Under the pieces are notes generated by a model. The model was not told the origin of the DNA, did not search any database, and was given only the letters and a program-made list of their open reading frames with translations. From Candidatus Villigracilis affinis (GTDB lineage Bacteria > Chloroflexota > Anaerolineae > Anaerolineales > Villigracilaceae): a DNA stretch of 64,000 nt. Position 1 is the first letter of the stretch; each line of letters starts with the position of its first letter. Both the position numbers and the translations under genes were made by a program. This document shows positions 19,017 to 26,211 of the stretch, in pieces. Location: contig JADKEA010000014.1 of the NCBI GenBank assembly GCA_016718275.1, positions 1-64,000 on the forward strand. The letters are read 5' to 3'.

Positions 19017-19538
19017 ATGAATGAGAAAAATCTGATTGAACTTCGCCTTTGGTCTGAGGCTGACCTACCCCTTCTCGAACAGCTGATGGGCGACCCGGTC
19101 ATGACCGAACACCTCGGAGGGCCCGAATCCCCAGAGAAGATCTTTAAGCGCCACGAGCGTTATTGTCAAAGCAGCAGAACAGGCAAAGACCTGATGTTCG
19201 CAATCATATTCGGTCCTGAAGATACTGCTGTCGGCTCGATTGGATATTGGGAAAAAGAATGGAATGGCCAGCATGTTTGGGAAACGGGATGGAGCATCCT
19301 TCCCCAATTTCAAGGTCATGGCATCGCTACAAGAGCGACCGCTCTCATCATAAATCGCGCCCGCTCAGAAGCAACGCGTCAATTCATTCATGCTTTCCCC
19401 TCAATTGAAAACCCCGCATCGAACGCCATTTGCCGAAAAGCAGGGTTCACATTTCTGGAAGAAGTAACTTTCGAATACCCACCCGGCAGTTTTATGCGCT
19501 GTAATGATTGGCAGCTGGATTTATTTAAAACAGAGTGA
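19017..19538 (+). CDS. GNAT-family N-acetyltransferase
   Basis: 173 residues with the RimJ/RimL-type GNAT fold, which transfers acetyl from acetyl-CoA to an amine. The acetyl-CoA binding motif is seen in WSILPQFQGHGIATRATALII (residues ~94-114; pyrophosphate loop QGHGIA), followed by the beta-bulge NPASNAICRKAGF that positions CoA. The acceptor is unknown; RimJ-like members often modify protein N-termini or antibiotics. Convergent with the Sir2 gene on the other strand, 23 bases away. Confidence 0.85.
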   Translation: MNEKNLIELRLWSEADLPLLEQLMGDPVMTEHLGGPESPEKIFKRHERYCQSSRTGKDLMFAIIFGPEDTAVGSIGYWEKEWNGQHVWETGWSILPQFQGHGIATRATALIINRARSEATRQFIHAFPSIENPASNAICRKAGFTFLEEVTFEYPPGSFMRCNDWQLDLFKTE

Positions 19539-19561
19539 TTGGAAAATAAGAACGCTTCAAA

Positions 19562-20299
19562 CTACCCCCAAACTGCTTTGACCAATTCAGGCAGAATCTC
19601 CCCGGATTTACCGTGAAATGCAAAATCCACCTTGGGTGTCAGCGGAGTCGGCTCAGCGTTGACCTCCACCACAACAGACCCTTTATTACGTGCCGCATGT
19701 GCCAGGGCCGCCGCTGGTTGAACCACGCCCGAAGTCCCGATCGAAAAGAAAACCTGACAAGTCCGCGCGGCATTCACCGCAGATTCAAGTTCCGCGCGTG
19801 GAAGGGATTCCCCGAACCAGACCACATCTGGTCGCAGCATACCATTACACCTCTCGCAGCGCGGCACAGACTCAGAATCATCACCCCACACTTCAGTGAA
19901 AGTCCCACACTCTGAGCAGCGCACTTTCAGAATATTGCCATGCAACTCAAGGACATTCGAATTGCCCGCCATGCGGTGCAGTCCATCCACATTTTGGGTG
20001 ATCAGAGTAAAGGTCTCGATCCTCTTCTCCATTTCCGCCAAAGCGTAATGACCCGCGTTGGGGCGCACGCCTTTAATGGCCTCACGCCGCCATGCATACC
20101 AATCCCACACGAGCTTGGGGTCACGGGCAAAGGCTTCGGGGGAGGCCAGATCCTGAGGCTTGTACTGTGCCCAAAGCCCGGACTGCGCATCTCTAAAAGT
20201 GCGTAGTCCGCTTTCTTGTGAAGCACCAGCTCCCGTTAAGACAGCGACTCGAGTGGCTTTCGTCAAATAGCTGATCAACTCAACAGGGAATTCCATCAT
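19562..20299 (-). CDS. NAD-dependent protein deacylase, Sir2 family
   Basis: A 245-residue sirtuin that removes acyl groups from lysines using NAD. Motifs present: NAD loop GAGASQESGLRTFR (residues ~22-35), QNVDGLH, catalytic His in LELHGN, and two Cys pairs for zinc (CSEC, CERC). Tyr and Arg of the class III substrate pocket (desuccinylase type) lie in the WYAWRREAI stretch, so it may prefer acidic acyl groups; this is tentative. Start is ATG 20299, overlapping the TGA of the upstream lipoprotein gene (ATGA), which argues for translational coupling. Confidence 0.9.
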   Translation of the reverse strand: MMEFPVELISYLTKATRVAVLTGAGASQESGLRTFRDAQSGLWAQYKPQDLASPEAFARDPKLVWDWYAWRREAIKGVRPNAGHYALAEMEKRIETFTLITQNVDGLHRMAGNSNVLELHGNILKVRCSECGTFTEVWGDDSESVPRCERCNGMLRPDVVWFGESLPRAELESAVNAARTCQVFFSIGTSGVVQPAAALAHAARNKGSVVVEVNAEPTPLTPKVDFAFHGKSGEILPELVKAVWG

Positions 20300-20994
20300 G
20301 GGCGTAGCACTGTCGGTTCGGGAGATGGACTCGGGCTCGGCGTCGGGACACATTCCAGCAAAGATAATCTTTCGCTAAAAATTCCCGTGCGACCGATCTC
20401 GTTCGCATCGGCATTGGTGGCCACGAATTGATATTGCACCCACGGGTTCTCGAACGAATCAACACCTATCATTTCATCGGGAGTCAATTCATAGGTGAAT
20501 GTGCCCGCGCCGATCGTAGACATGCCGATGCTTGTCCACTCACTATTTGTGCCAGTTTGCTTGCTTTTGAAACGGACAAAAAGCACGACAAAGGCCGTGC
20601 CTGCTGAATCTGCAACTTGCGCGACAAATTTAACAGAAGTCGGCTGGCATTCCGCGCCTTTGAAAAATTCCTTTGACGAAATATTGACAGAGACAAAACC
20701 TTTCATTTCCACGCCAGGGGTGGGCGTATCCGGTGTGACCAAAAAGATGGATGTTTCCGTCGGCTGTGTGGAGGTGGGCGTAATGGTGGGAGTGAGCGTG
20801 TGAGTCCGCACACCCACGAGCGGAGGGGTGGGTGTAAATGTAAGTGTGGGTACGGTGGGCGTTAAAGAAGGCAGTTCTGTCGGGGTATTTGTGTCTGTGG
20901 GCACAGGCGTGGAATTCCCGCCCGGCAAAAGCATATTCAGGGAGCAGGATAAAAGCATAATGGAAAATAGCGTAATGGCATATATTTTTTTCAT
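20296..20994 (-). CDS. Thr/Pro-rich lipoprotein, paralogue 2
   Basis: 232 residues with a lipoprotein signal (IMLLSC, Cys at about residue 17), a 70-residue Thr/Pro linker built of TPT-like repeats, then a beta-rich domain with SVNISSKEFFKGAECQPTSV and ATNADANEIGRTGIFSERL, and a final Pro/Ser tail. It is paralogous to the gene immediately upstream; the two share the domain pattern F.GAG-T-F-Y-L...W-YQ-VAT...EIGRT. Such stalked lipoproteins are frequent in single-membrane Chloroflexota and probably display the domain at the surface. Function unknown. Confidence 0.75.
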   Translation of the reverse strand: MKKIYAITLFSIMLLSCSLNMLLPGGNSTPVPTDTNTPTELPSLTPTVPTLTFTPTPPLVGVRTHTLTPTITPTSTQPTETSIFLVTPDTPTPGVEMKGFVSVNISSKEFFKGAECQPTSVKFVAQVADSAGTAFVVLFVRFKSKQTGTNSEWTSIGMSTIGAGTFTYELTPDEMIGVDSFENPWVQYQFVATNADANEIGRTGIFSERLSLLECVPTPSPSPSPEPTVLRP

Positions 20995-21011
20995 CGCCGA
21001 ATCCTTTTAAT

Positions 21012-21659
21012 TTATTTGCACGGAGAAAGCGAAAGTGAGTTTGTGTAGATCATCGTACGGCCAATGATCTCTCCCAACTCATCGGTCGCCACCAATTGAA
21101 AGTAAACCCAGGAATCCCTGTAGTGGTTATGCCCCTCGATCTCACTGCCAACCAGTGTATAAGAAAACGTCCCATCGCCGTGTTTTTCCATCACATCGCC
21201 CTGAGTCCAGGGAGTGTAGTCTTCCTTCAACAACGCTTTCACACGCACAAAGATGACCACACTGTACACATCATCGGGATTTTGAACCTTCGCAATGATC
21301 TTCGCCTTGTTATGTTTGCAGCTGCCCCAAAAGATCTTCTCCTCTGAAACATCCACCGAGACAAAACCAAGTCCGGGGCGGGTTGGGGTCGGCGAAAGGA
21401 TCGGGGTGGCGGTGACACTGCCAATATAAATGGGAATCAATTGAAACGTGGCCGTCGGTCCATTCGGGTCCCAGGTTGGGATGCGCACGATCGTCGGCAG
21501 GGCGGTACGCGTGGGCGTAATGGTGATCGTCGGTGTAATGGTAGGTGTGGACGTGATGGTTGGCGTGGGTGTGATGGTCGGCGGTTCCGCAGTCGGGGTC
21601 GCGAGCGAACACGCCTGCATGAAAATCGTCAATATCATCACAAGGGATAGCCTTCGCAT
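21012..21659 (-). CDS. Thr/Pro-rich lipoprotein, paralogue 1
   Basis: 215 residues: signal peptide with lipobox (FMQAC, Cys at about residue 17), a Thr/Pro/Ile repeat linker of about 40 residues (units of TPTIT), then the same domain as its downstream neighbour (FVSVDVSEEKIFWGSC, GTFSYTLVGSEIEG, ATDELGEIIGRTMIY), ending in CK. First gene of a three-gene minus-strand unit with paralogue 2 and sir2. It is divergent from the ABC ATPase gene, with only 58 bases between the two starts. Confidence 0.75.
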   Translation of the reverse strand: MRRLSLVMILTIFMQACSLATPTAEPPTITPTPTITSTPTITPTITITPTRTALPTIVRIPTWDPNGPTATFQLIPIYIGSVTATPILSPTPTRPGLGFVSVDVSEEKIFWGSCKHNKAKIIAKVQNPDDVYSVVIFVRVKALLKEDYTPWTQGDVMEKHGDGTFSYTLVGSEIEGHNHYRDSWVYFQLVATDELGEIIGRTMIYTNSLSLSPCK

Positions 21660-21717
21660 TAAAATACCTCTTTCACGCTATAATTATCAATCAGATTCTA
21701 CTGCCAATTATAATAAC

Positions 21718-22707
21718 ATGGTCTCAATTGATGTAACCAACCTGCAAAAAACATTTCAAACCAAACGCAAAGCCGCGGGCTTGGGCGGTTCCATTCGCTC
21801 GCTTTTCAAGCCCGATTACAGTTCAGTCGAGGCCGTGCGTAACCTATCCTTCCAGATGAGCTCGGGGGAGTTGCTCGGTTTTATCGGTCCGAACGGCGCG
21901 GGAAAATCCACCACCATCAAAATACTCACGGGCATTCTGCATCCAAGCGGAGGCGAGGCAAAGGTGCTCGGTTTCACACCGTGGATCGACCGCCAGAAAC
22001 TTGCCTATCACATCGGCACAGTCTTCGGGCAGCGGCCGCAGCTCTGGTATCACCTGCCCGCCATGGACACCTTTATTTTATTCGGAAAAATTTACGAACT
22101 CGACGATGTCGAAACCAAAAAGCGCATCGACTTTCTCACCGAAGCCTTTGAAATAAAGGACTTGCTGGATGTGCCCGTGCGGAAACTTTCCCTCGGCCAG
22201 CGGATGCGCTGTGAAGTGGCCGCCTCGCTCCTGCATCGCCCGAAACTGCTCCTGCTCGATGAGCCATCCATCGGCCTCGACGTGGTCGCCAAACAACACA
22301 TCCGTGATGCGATCAAACGCATGAATCAGGAGGAAGGTGTGGGCGTTTTGCTCACCTCGCATGACGCAGGCGATCTCGAAGCCTTATGCAAACGCGTCAT
22401 CATCGTCAATCACGGACAGATCGTGTACGAAGACAAGGTCTCGAACCTGAAACGCAAATTCCTCACCACAAAACTTGTGGAGGTACGCTACGCGATGGAG
22501 GTCTCCAAAGACTTCGCCATCCAAGGCGTGGAAATATTAAAGGTCGGCCATTACGGCGTAAAGTTGAAATTCGACACAACCAAAACAGCCGTTGATTCGG
22601 TCATCTCCCATCTTTCGGGCGCGGGTGATATTGTGGATATCACCATCTCCGATCCGCCGTTGGAAGAAGTGATCGCAAAAATTTATCAGGAGGCAGAAAA
22701 CGCTTAA
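21718..22707 (+). CDS. ABC-2 type transporter ATPase
   Basis: 329 residues. Walker A GPNGAGKST (residues ~57-65), signature LSLGQRMR, Walker B LLLLDEPS and H-loop LLTSHD are all intact, so it should hydrolyse ATP. An N-terminal insertion before the first core strand (KRKAAGLGGSIRSLFKPDY) is typical of ATPases partnering DUF990/ABC2_membrane_6 permeases, which lie two genes downstream. ATG 21718 is preferred because residues encoded before it lie in the divergent promoter region and do not resemble the family. A TATAAT at 21679-21684 could be its -10 box. Confidence 0.9.
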   Translation: MVSIDVTNLQKTFQTKRKAAGLGGSIRSLFKPDYSSVEAVRNLSFQMSSGELLGFIGPNGAGKSTTIKILTGILHPSGGEAKVLGFTPWIDRQKLAYHIGTVFGQRPQLWYHLPAMDTFILFGKIYELDDVETKKRIDFLTEAFEIKDLLDVPVRKLSLGQRMRCEVAASLLHRPKLLLLDEPSIGLDVVAKQHIRDAIKRMNQEEGVGVLLTSHDAGDLEALCKRVIIVNHGQIVYEDKVSNLKRKFLTTKLVEVRYAMEVSKDFAIQGVEILKVGHYGVKLKFDTTKTAVDSVISHLSGAGDIVDITISDPPLEEVIAKIYQEAENA

Positions 22708-22720
22708 CGTTTCAAAACTT

Positions 22721-23545
22721 ATGGACAAACAATTTTGGGTCACCATCCGTGAAAATAAATACGCCTTTCCAGAAGGTCAAGATCTCACAGCTCTGACCGA
22801 TGAACTGTTCTCCTACATTCCAAGCACCGACCCCGACCTGCGCGATGGGATCGCCTACGAGATATTTGCCAATTGGATCGAAACCGAACCCTACCAGGCT
22901 GACCAGTTGCGCGGTTACCTCACGCGCCTGCTCGAAAATCTGCAAGTAGGTCTCGGTGAAACCGACAGCGACTCTGTTTTTGGGCGAGCCTTCTCTGTGC
23001 TGTTTCTGGCAGAAGTGATCCATCGGGACAACCAACAGCCTTATCTTGATCCGCACGAAGTGACAGAAACTCTCGAGCGTGTTCTCGCCTATCTTACAGC
23101 AGAGCGTGACCCGCGCGGATATGTTCCCGTCAAAGGCTGGGCACACGCTCTCGCCCACACCGCAGATACGCTGATGGTCTTCGCCCGCAGTCCGCACCTC
23201 GACGAAGCGGGTTTAATTCGCATCTTGAAGGCGATCTACGAAAAGATGCAGGCTGCCACGGGTTGGATCTATGTCCACGGCGAAGATGACCGCCTCGCCC
23301 GCGCAGTGGTAACTGCATTTGCGCGCGAGACCCTCACACTTGACCAGATCAAAAACTGGCTCGAAGTTTTTTCAGCAGGCTGGAAAAACGCATGGACTGA
23401 TGAAGGTCAAACACGCGCCTATTTCAACACACGCAATCTTCTGCGCGCCATTCACATACGCACATTGTCAGTAAAGGATTTGCCGCGCAAAGAAGAACTA
23501 TCCGCGCTCATCCTGGATGCCATGACATCCATGCGCCCGTTTTAG
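22721..23545 (+). CDS. DUF2785 domain protein
   Basis: A 274-residue, all-helical soluble protein matching the DUF2785 family (SVFGRAFSVLFLAEVIHRD; VPVKGWAHALAHTADTL). The family has no known function. It starts 13 bases after the ATPase gene and precedes the two permeases, so it is inside the exporter operon; whether it acts with the transporter is unknown. Confidence 0.8.
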   Translation: MDKQFWVTIRENKYAFPEGQDLTALTDELFSYIPSTDPDLRDGIAYEIFANWIETEPYQADQLRGYLTRLLENLQVGLGETDSDSVFGRAFSVLFLAEVIHRDNQQPYLDPHEVTETLERVLAYLTAERDPRGYVPVKGWAHALAHTADTLMVFARSPHLDEAGLIRILKAIYEKMQAATGWIYVHGEDDRLARAVVTAFARETLTLDQIKNWLEVFSAGWKNAWTDEGQTRAYFNTRNLLRAIHIRTLSVKDLPRKEELSALILDAMTSMRPF

Positions 23546-23577
23546 ATCCCTCCTTCTTTCTTCTTTCGTCCTTTCCC

Positions 23578-24378
23578 ATGAAATCCATCTCGAAATACTG
23601 GTCCATCTTTCAGATTACGCTCATCAACTCACTGGCTTATCCCGGTGAGTTGGTCGGGCGCAGCCTGATGATCATCCCTTTCATGTGGATTTTCTACCAA
23701 CTGTGGAAGGTCACCTTCAGCGCGGCTGGCGCGGCAGATGGCATGATCAACGGGTTGACCCTGCGGGATACGCTCTGGTATCTCATGCTGGCCGAAACCA
23801 TCGAATTGGGACGCCCGCCAATCGCACGCACCATGTCCGAAAATGTCAAAGACGGTTCCATCGCGTATATTCTCAACAAACCTTATGATTTTCTGCTGTA
23901 TCAGTTCAGCACCGCCATGGGCGAAACCATCTTCCGCGCCATGCTCAATGCCGTCTTTGGCGGGCTGACCGTTTGGTGGCTGGTCGGCACGCCCAATCAC
24001 CCCGAAGGATTTTTGATCGCGCTGCCTGCGATCTTCGGCGCATGGATTTTGCACTTTTCCATCAACGCCATGATCGGTCTCTCTGCCTTCGTGGTGGAAG
24101 ATGTCTCCGCCTTCACATGGATCTATCAAAAACTCGCCTTCATTTTCGGCGGCATGTTGATTCCGCTGGATTTTTATCCGCAATGGCTGCAAAACATTGC
24201 AAAGCTCTTGCCTTTCTCCAGCGCGATCTATGGACCCGCGCGTCTGTTCGTTACGCCGACGCTTGAGCTTTTCATCAGTGTCATGTCCTTGCAAATCACA
24301 TGGATCATCGCGCTCACCTTTGCACTTGCGATCGTTTATCGTCGCGGGCTGGCGCAATTGACGGTGAATGGCGGCTGA
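23578..24378 (+). CDS. ABC-2 type permease (DUF990-like), first subunit
   Basis: 266 residues with six predicted helices, the size and layout of ABC2_membrane_6/DUF990 exporter subunits. The stretch MSENVKDGSIAYILNKPYDFLLYQF is the amphipathic coupling region seen in this family. Its stop (TGA 24376-24378) lies next to the start of the second permease, so the pair is translationally coupled. Together with the ATPase it should form an exporter; cargo unknown. Confidence 0.85.
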   Translation: MKSISKYWSIFQITLINSLAYPGELVGRSLMIIPFMWIFYQLWKVTFSAAGAADGMINGLTLRDTLWYLMLAETIELGRPPIARTMSENVKDGSIAYILNKPYDFLLYQFSTAMGETIFRAMLNAVFGGLTVWWLVGTPNHPEGFLIALPAIFGAWILHFSINAMIGLSAFVVEDVSAFTWIYQKLAFIFGGMLIPLDFYPQWLQNIAKLLPFSSAIYGPARLFVTPTLELFISVMSLQITWIIALTFALAIVYRRGLAQLTVNGG

Positions 24379-24379
24379 T

Positions 24380-25162
24380 ATGAAAGAGTTCAAATTCCTC
24401 TTCGCCATCTGGAAAACCAACCTGCAATCTGCCATGGAATATCGCGCCGCATTTCTTACGCAAGCCATCGGCATGATGGTCAACAATTTTATCTACTTCG
24501 CGATCTGGATCATCTTCTTCGACCGCTTCAAAGATGTACGCGGCTGGGGCGTCAACGATATGTACGTCACCTTCGGCGTACTGGCCAGCGCATTCGGCCT
24601 CGTAAGTCTGCTCTTCGGCAACGCCTTCAACCTCAGCGACATCATCGCCAAGGGCCGCCTCGATTACTATCTCTCCCTGCCGCGCCCGGTATTACTGCAC
24701 ACCATTGCCAGTCGCACCATTGCCAGCGGAATGGGAGATTTTCTCTACGGATTCGTCAGCTATGGACTCTCTGGATATTTCACTTGGGATGGACTTGCCC
24801 GCTACGTTCTTGCCACCCTGTTAGCTGCTACTGTTTTCGCAGCATTCCTGATTCTGACGCAGAGTCTGGCATTCTGGTTCGGCATGATGACCAATTTCAG
24901 CAACCTCGTGCTCAACGCCATGCTGACCTTCGGGATCTACCCGATCACCCTCTTCGACAGCTATGCCAAACTAATCCTCTTCACACTGATTCCCGCCGCA
25001 TTGATGGGTGCCATCCCAGCCGAATTTATCCGCGCATTTACATGGCAGACGCTTGGCGAATTACTGCTGGGCGCAATCGGGTTTCTCACATTGGCAATCT
25101 TCACCTTCCGCATGGGGCTGCGCCGCTACGAAAGTGGAAGTGCGATACAGATCGAAGTGTAA
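24380..25162 (+). CDS. ABC-2 type permease (DUF990-like), second subunit
   Basis: About 260 residues, six helices, related in layout to the preceding subunit; the coupling segment DIIAKGRLDYYLSLPRPVLLH corresponds to the one in its partner. Two starts are possible: ATG 24368, inside the upstream gene, and ATG 24380, just after its stop; the second gives the more usual N-terminus (MKEFKFLFAIWK). No frameshift. Confidence 0.85.
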   Translation: MKEFKFLFAIWKTNLQSAMEYRAAFLTQAIGMMVNNFIYFAIWIIFFDRFKDVRGWGVNDMYVTFGVLASAFGLVSLLFGNAFNLSDIIAKGRLDYYLSLPRPVLLHTIASRTIASGMGDFLYGFVSYGLSGYFTWDGLARYVLATLLAATVFAAFLILTQSLAFWFGMMTNFSNLVLNAMLTFGIYPITLFDSYAKLILFTLIPAALMGAIPAEFIRAFTWQTLGELLLGAIGFLTLAIFTFRMGLRRYESGSAIQIEV

Positions 25163-25166
25163 CCAG

Positions 25167-25658
25167 ATGAATCTCAAACAAACCCTCGCTCAGGAATTAC
25201 AGGAAACGCACGGGGACTTTCTTACGCTGGTCAATTCCATTCCAGAATCAGATTACTCTCTCCCCACCGACAACCCCGCTTGGACAGTCGGCGACATGCT
25301 CTTTCATATCACACTGGGTCCACGTGCGCTCGCTTTCGAGGTTTGGATGATTGCCCACGCGCGCGGGCTGTTTCAGTTTGGGCTGAAAATTCTGCCTTTT
25401 CGCCTCTTCAACCAAGCCAATGCGCGGCTTGCTCGCAGGGGACCCCGAATCAGCCGTCAGAGGCTGATCAAGGCTTATGAGGCAGGGCACGCAGGAATCA
25501 GGTCCCGTTTGAGGCGGACCCGCGAGGGTGATTTCCAAAAATCGGTGGTGTATCCTGTCGAATTGTCGGCGGAATTGGCGGGTGAGGTCACTATTGAGCG
25601 TCTTTTTCGGTATGTGAAGGGACATTTTGAGGCGCATAGCAGGCAATTGAAGCGTTAA
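25167..25658 (+). CDS. DinB-like protein
   Basis: 163 residues, helical, with the DinB-type motif WTVGDMLFHITLGPRAL (residues ~41-57, candidate ligand His) and a C-terminal VKGHFEAHSRQ carrying further His. It begins 4 bases after the second permease and so ends the exporter operon. The third DinB-type gene in this window. ATG 25167 is chosen; upstream in-frame codons belong to the permease in another frame. Confidence 0.7.
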   Translation: MNLKQTLAQELQETHGDFLTLVNSIPESDYSLPTDNPAWTVGDMLFHITLGPRALAFEVWMIAHARGLFQFGLKILPFRLFNQANARLARRGPRISRQRLIKAYEAGHAGIRSRLRRTREGDFQKSVVYPVELSAELAGEVTIERLFRYVKGHFEAHSRQLKR

Positions 25659-25663
25659 TTCTC

Positions 25664-25672
25664 TGGTATAAT
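25664..25672 (+). promoter_or_regulatory. Extended -10 promoter for rpsO-pnp
   Basis: TGGTATAAT is a perfect TATAAT with the TG extension. It lies about 85 bases before the rpsO start and overlaps no gene. No convincing -35 box is at 17 bases, which extended -10 promoters do not need. Confidence 0.5.
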
Positions 25673-25757
25673 CTCGCCCGTGACTGGTCCTGCTCTACGG
25701 TCAAAAGCTGTGAGCACGGAGACCTGCGTAATCTAAAAAAGAAAGGAAGCATACGTC

Positions 25758-26030
25758 ATGCCGCTTGCAAAAGAAGTCAAGACAAAGGCGATTGAAGATT
25801 TTCATCGCCACGACAAGGATACCGGTTCGCCTGAAGTGCAAATCGCCATCCTGACCAATCGCATCACTCAGCTCACCGAGCACTTGCGAAGCAACAAGCA
25901 GGATCAATCCTGCCGCCGTGGTTTGCTCAAATTGGTCGGTCAACGTCGCCGATTGCTCACGTACTTGCGCTCAAGCAATTACCAGCACTATCTGAACGTA
26001 ACCGAACGATTGTCACTCCGCCGCAAATAA
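25758..26030 (+). CDS. rpsO: 30S ribosomal protein S15
   Basis: 90 residues, full length, binding the central domain of 16S rRNA early in small-subunit assembly. Diagnostic segments are HDKDTGSPEVQIAILTNRI and LLKLVGQRRRLLTYL. AAAGGAAGC provides a ribosome site. It is followed by pnp, the conserved rpsO-pnp order of many bacteria. The roughly 180 bases between them contain two perfect hairpin repeats. Confidence 0.98.
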   Translation: MPLAKEVKTKAIEDFHRHDKDTGSPEVQIAILTNRITQLTEHLRSNKQDQSCRRGLLKLVGQRRRLLTYLRSSNYQHYLNVTERLSLRRK

Positions 26031-26048
26031 ATATAACGTGGTTACCCC

Positions 26049-26077
26049 GTAGGGACACAGCGACGCTGTGTCCCTAC
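26049..26077. repeat. Hairpin repeat GTAGGGACACAGCG / CGCTGTGTCCCTAC
   Basis: Two perfect 14-base arms separated by one base, between rpsO and pnp. The arm GTAGGGACACAGCG belongs to a type of short palindromic repeat scattered in cyanobacterial and Chloroflexota genomes. A worn relative lies at 54382-54403. It may act as an mRNA stabiliser or attenuator between the two genes. Confidence 0.7.
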
Positions 26078-26116
26078 ACTGTATAAAGGCCTCCGCCGTC
26101 AGGAATTGAATAGCGC

Positions 26117-26134
26117 GAACAACCGTGGTTGTTC
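26117..26134. repeat. Hairpin repeat GAACAACC / GGTTGTTC
   Basis: Perfect 8-base arms around GT, 78 bases upstream of pnp. It looks like a second short interspersed hairpin, different in sequence from the one at 26049. Confidence 0.5.
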
Positions 26135-26211
26135 CCACTCTTCAGTCCCTGACCCTTGGCGGAAAATTAGTAAAGCGAGATATGATCTCGCGCAACAGGA
26201 GACAATATAAT

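Noticed and set aside
16982..19538. Small accessory genes (DinB x2, DUF1801, lipoprotein, GNAT) as further integron cassettes
   Set aside because: Spacers are only 6-60 bases with no RYYYAAC/GTTRRRY pair or attC palindrome, so they are not in cassette form.
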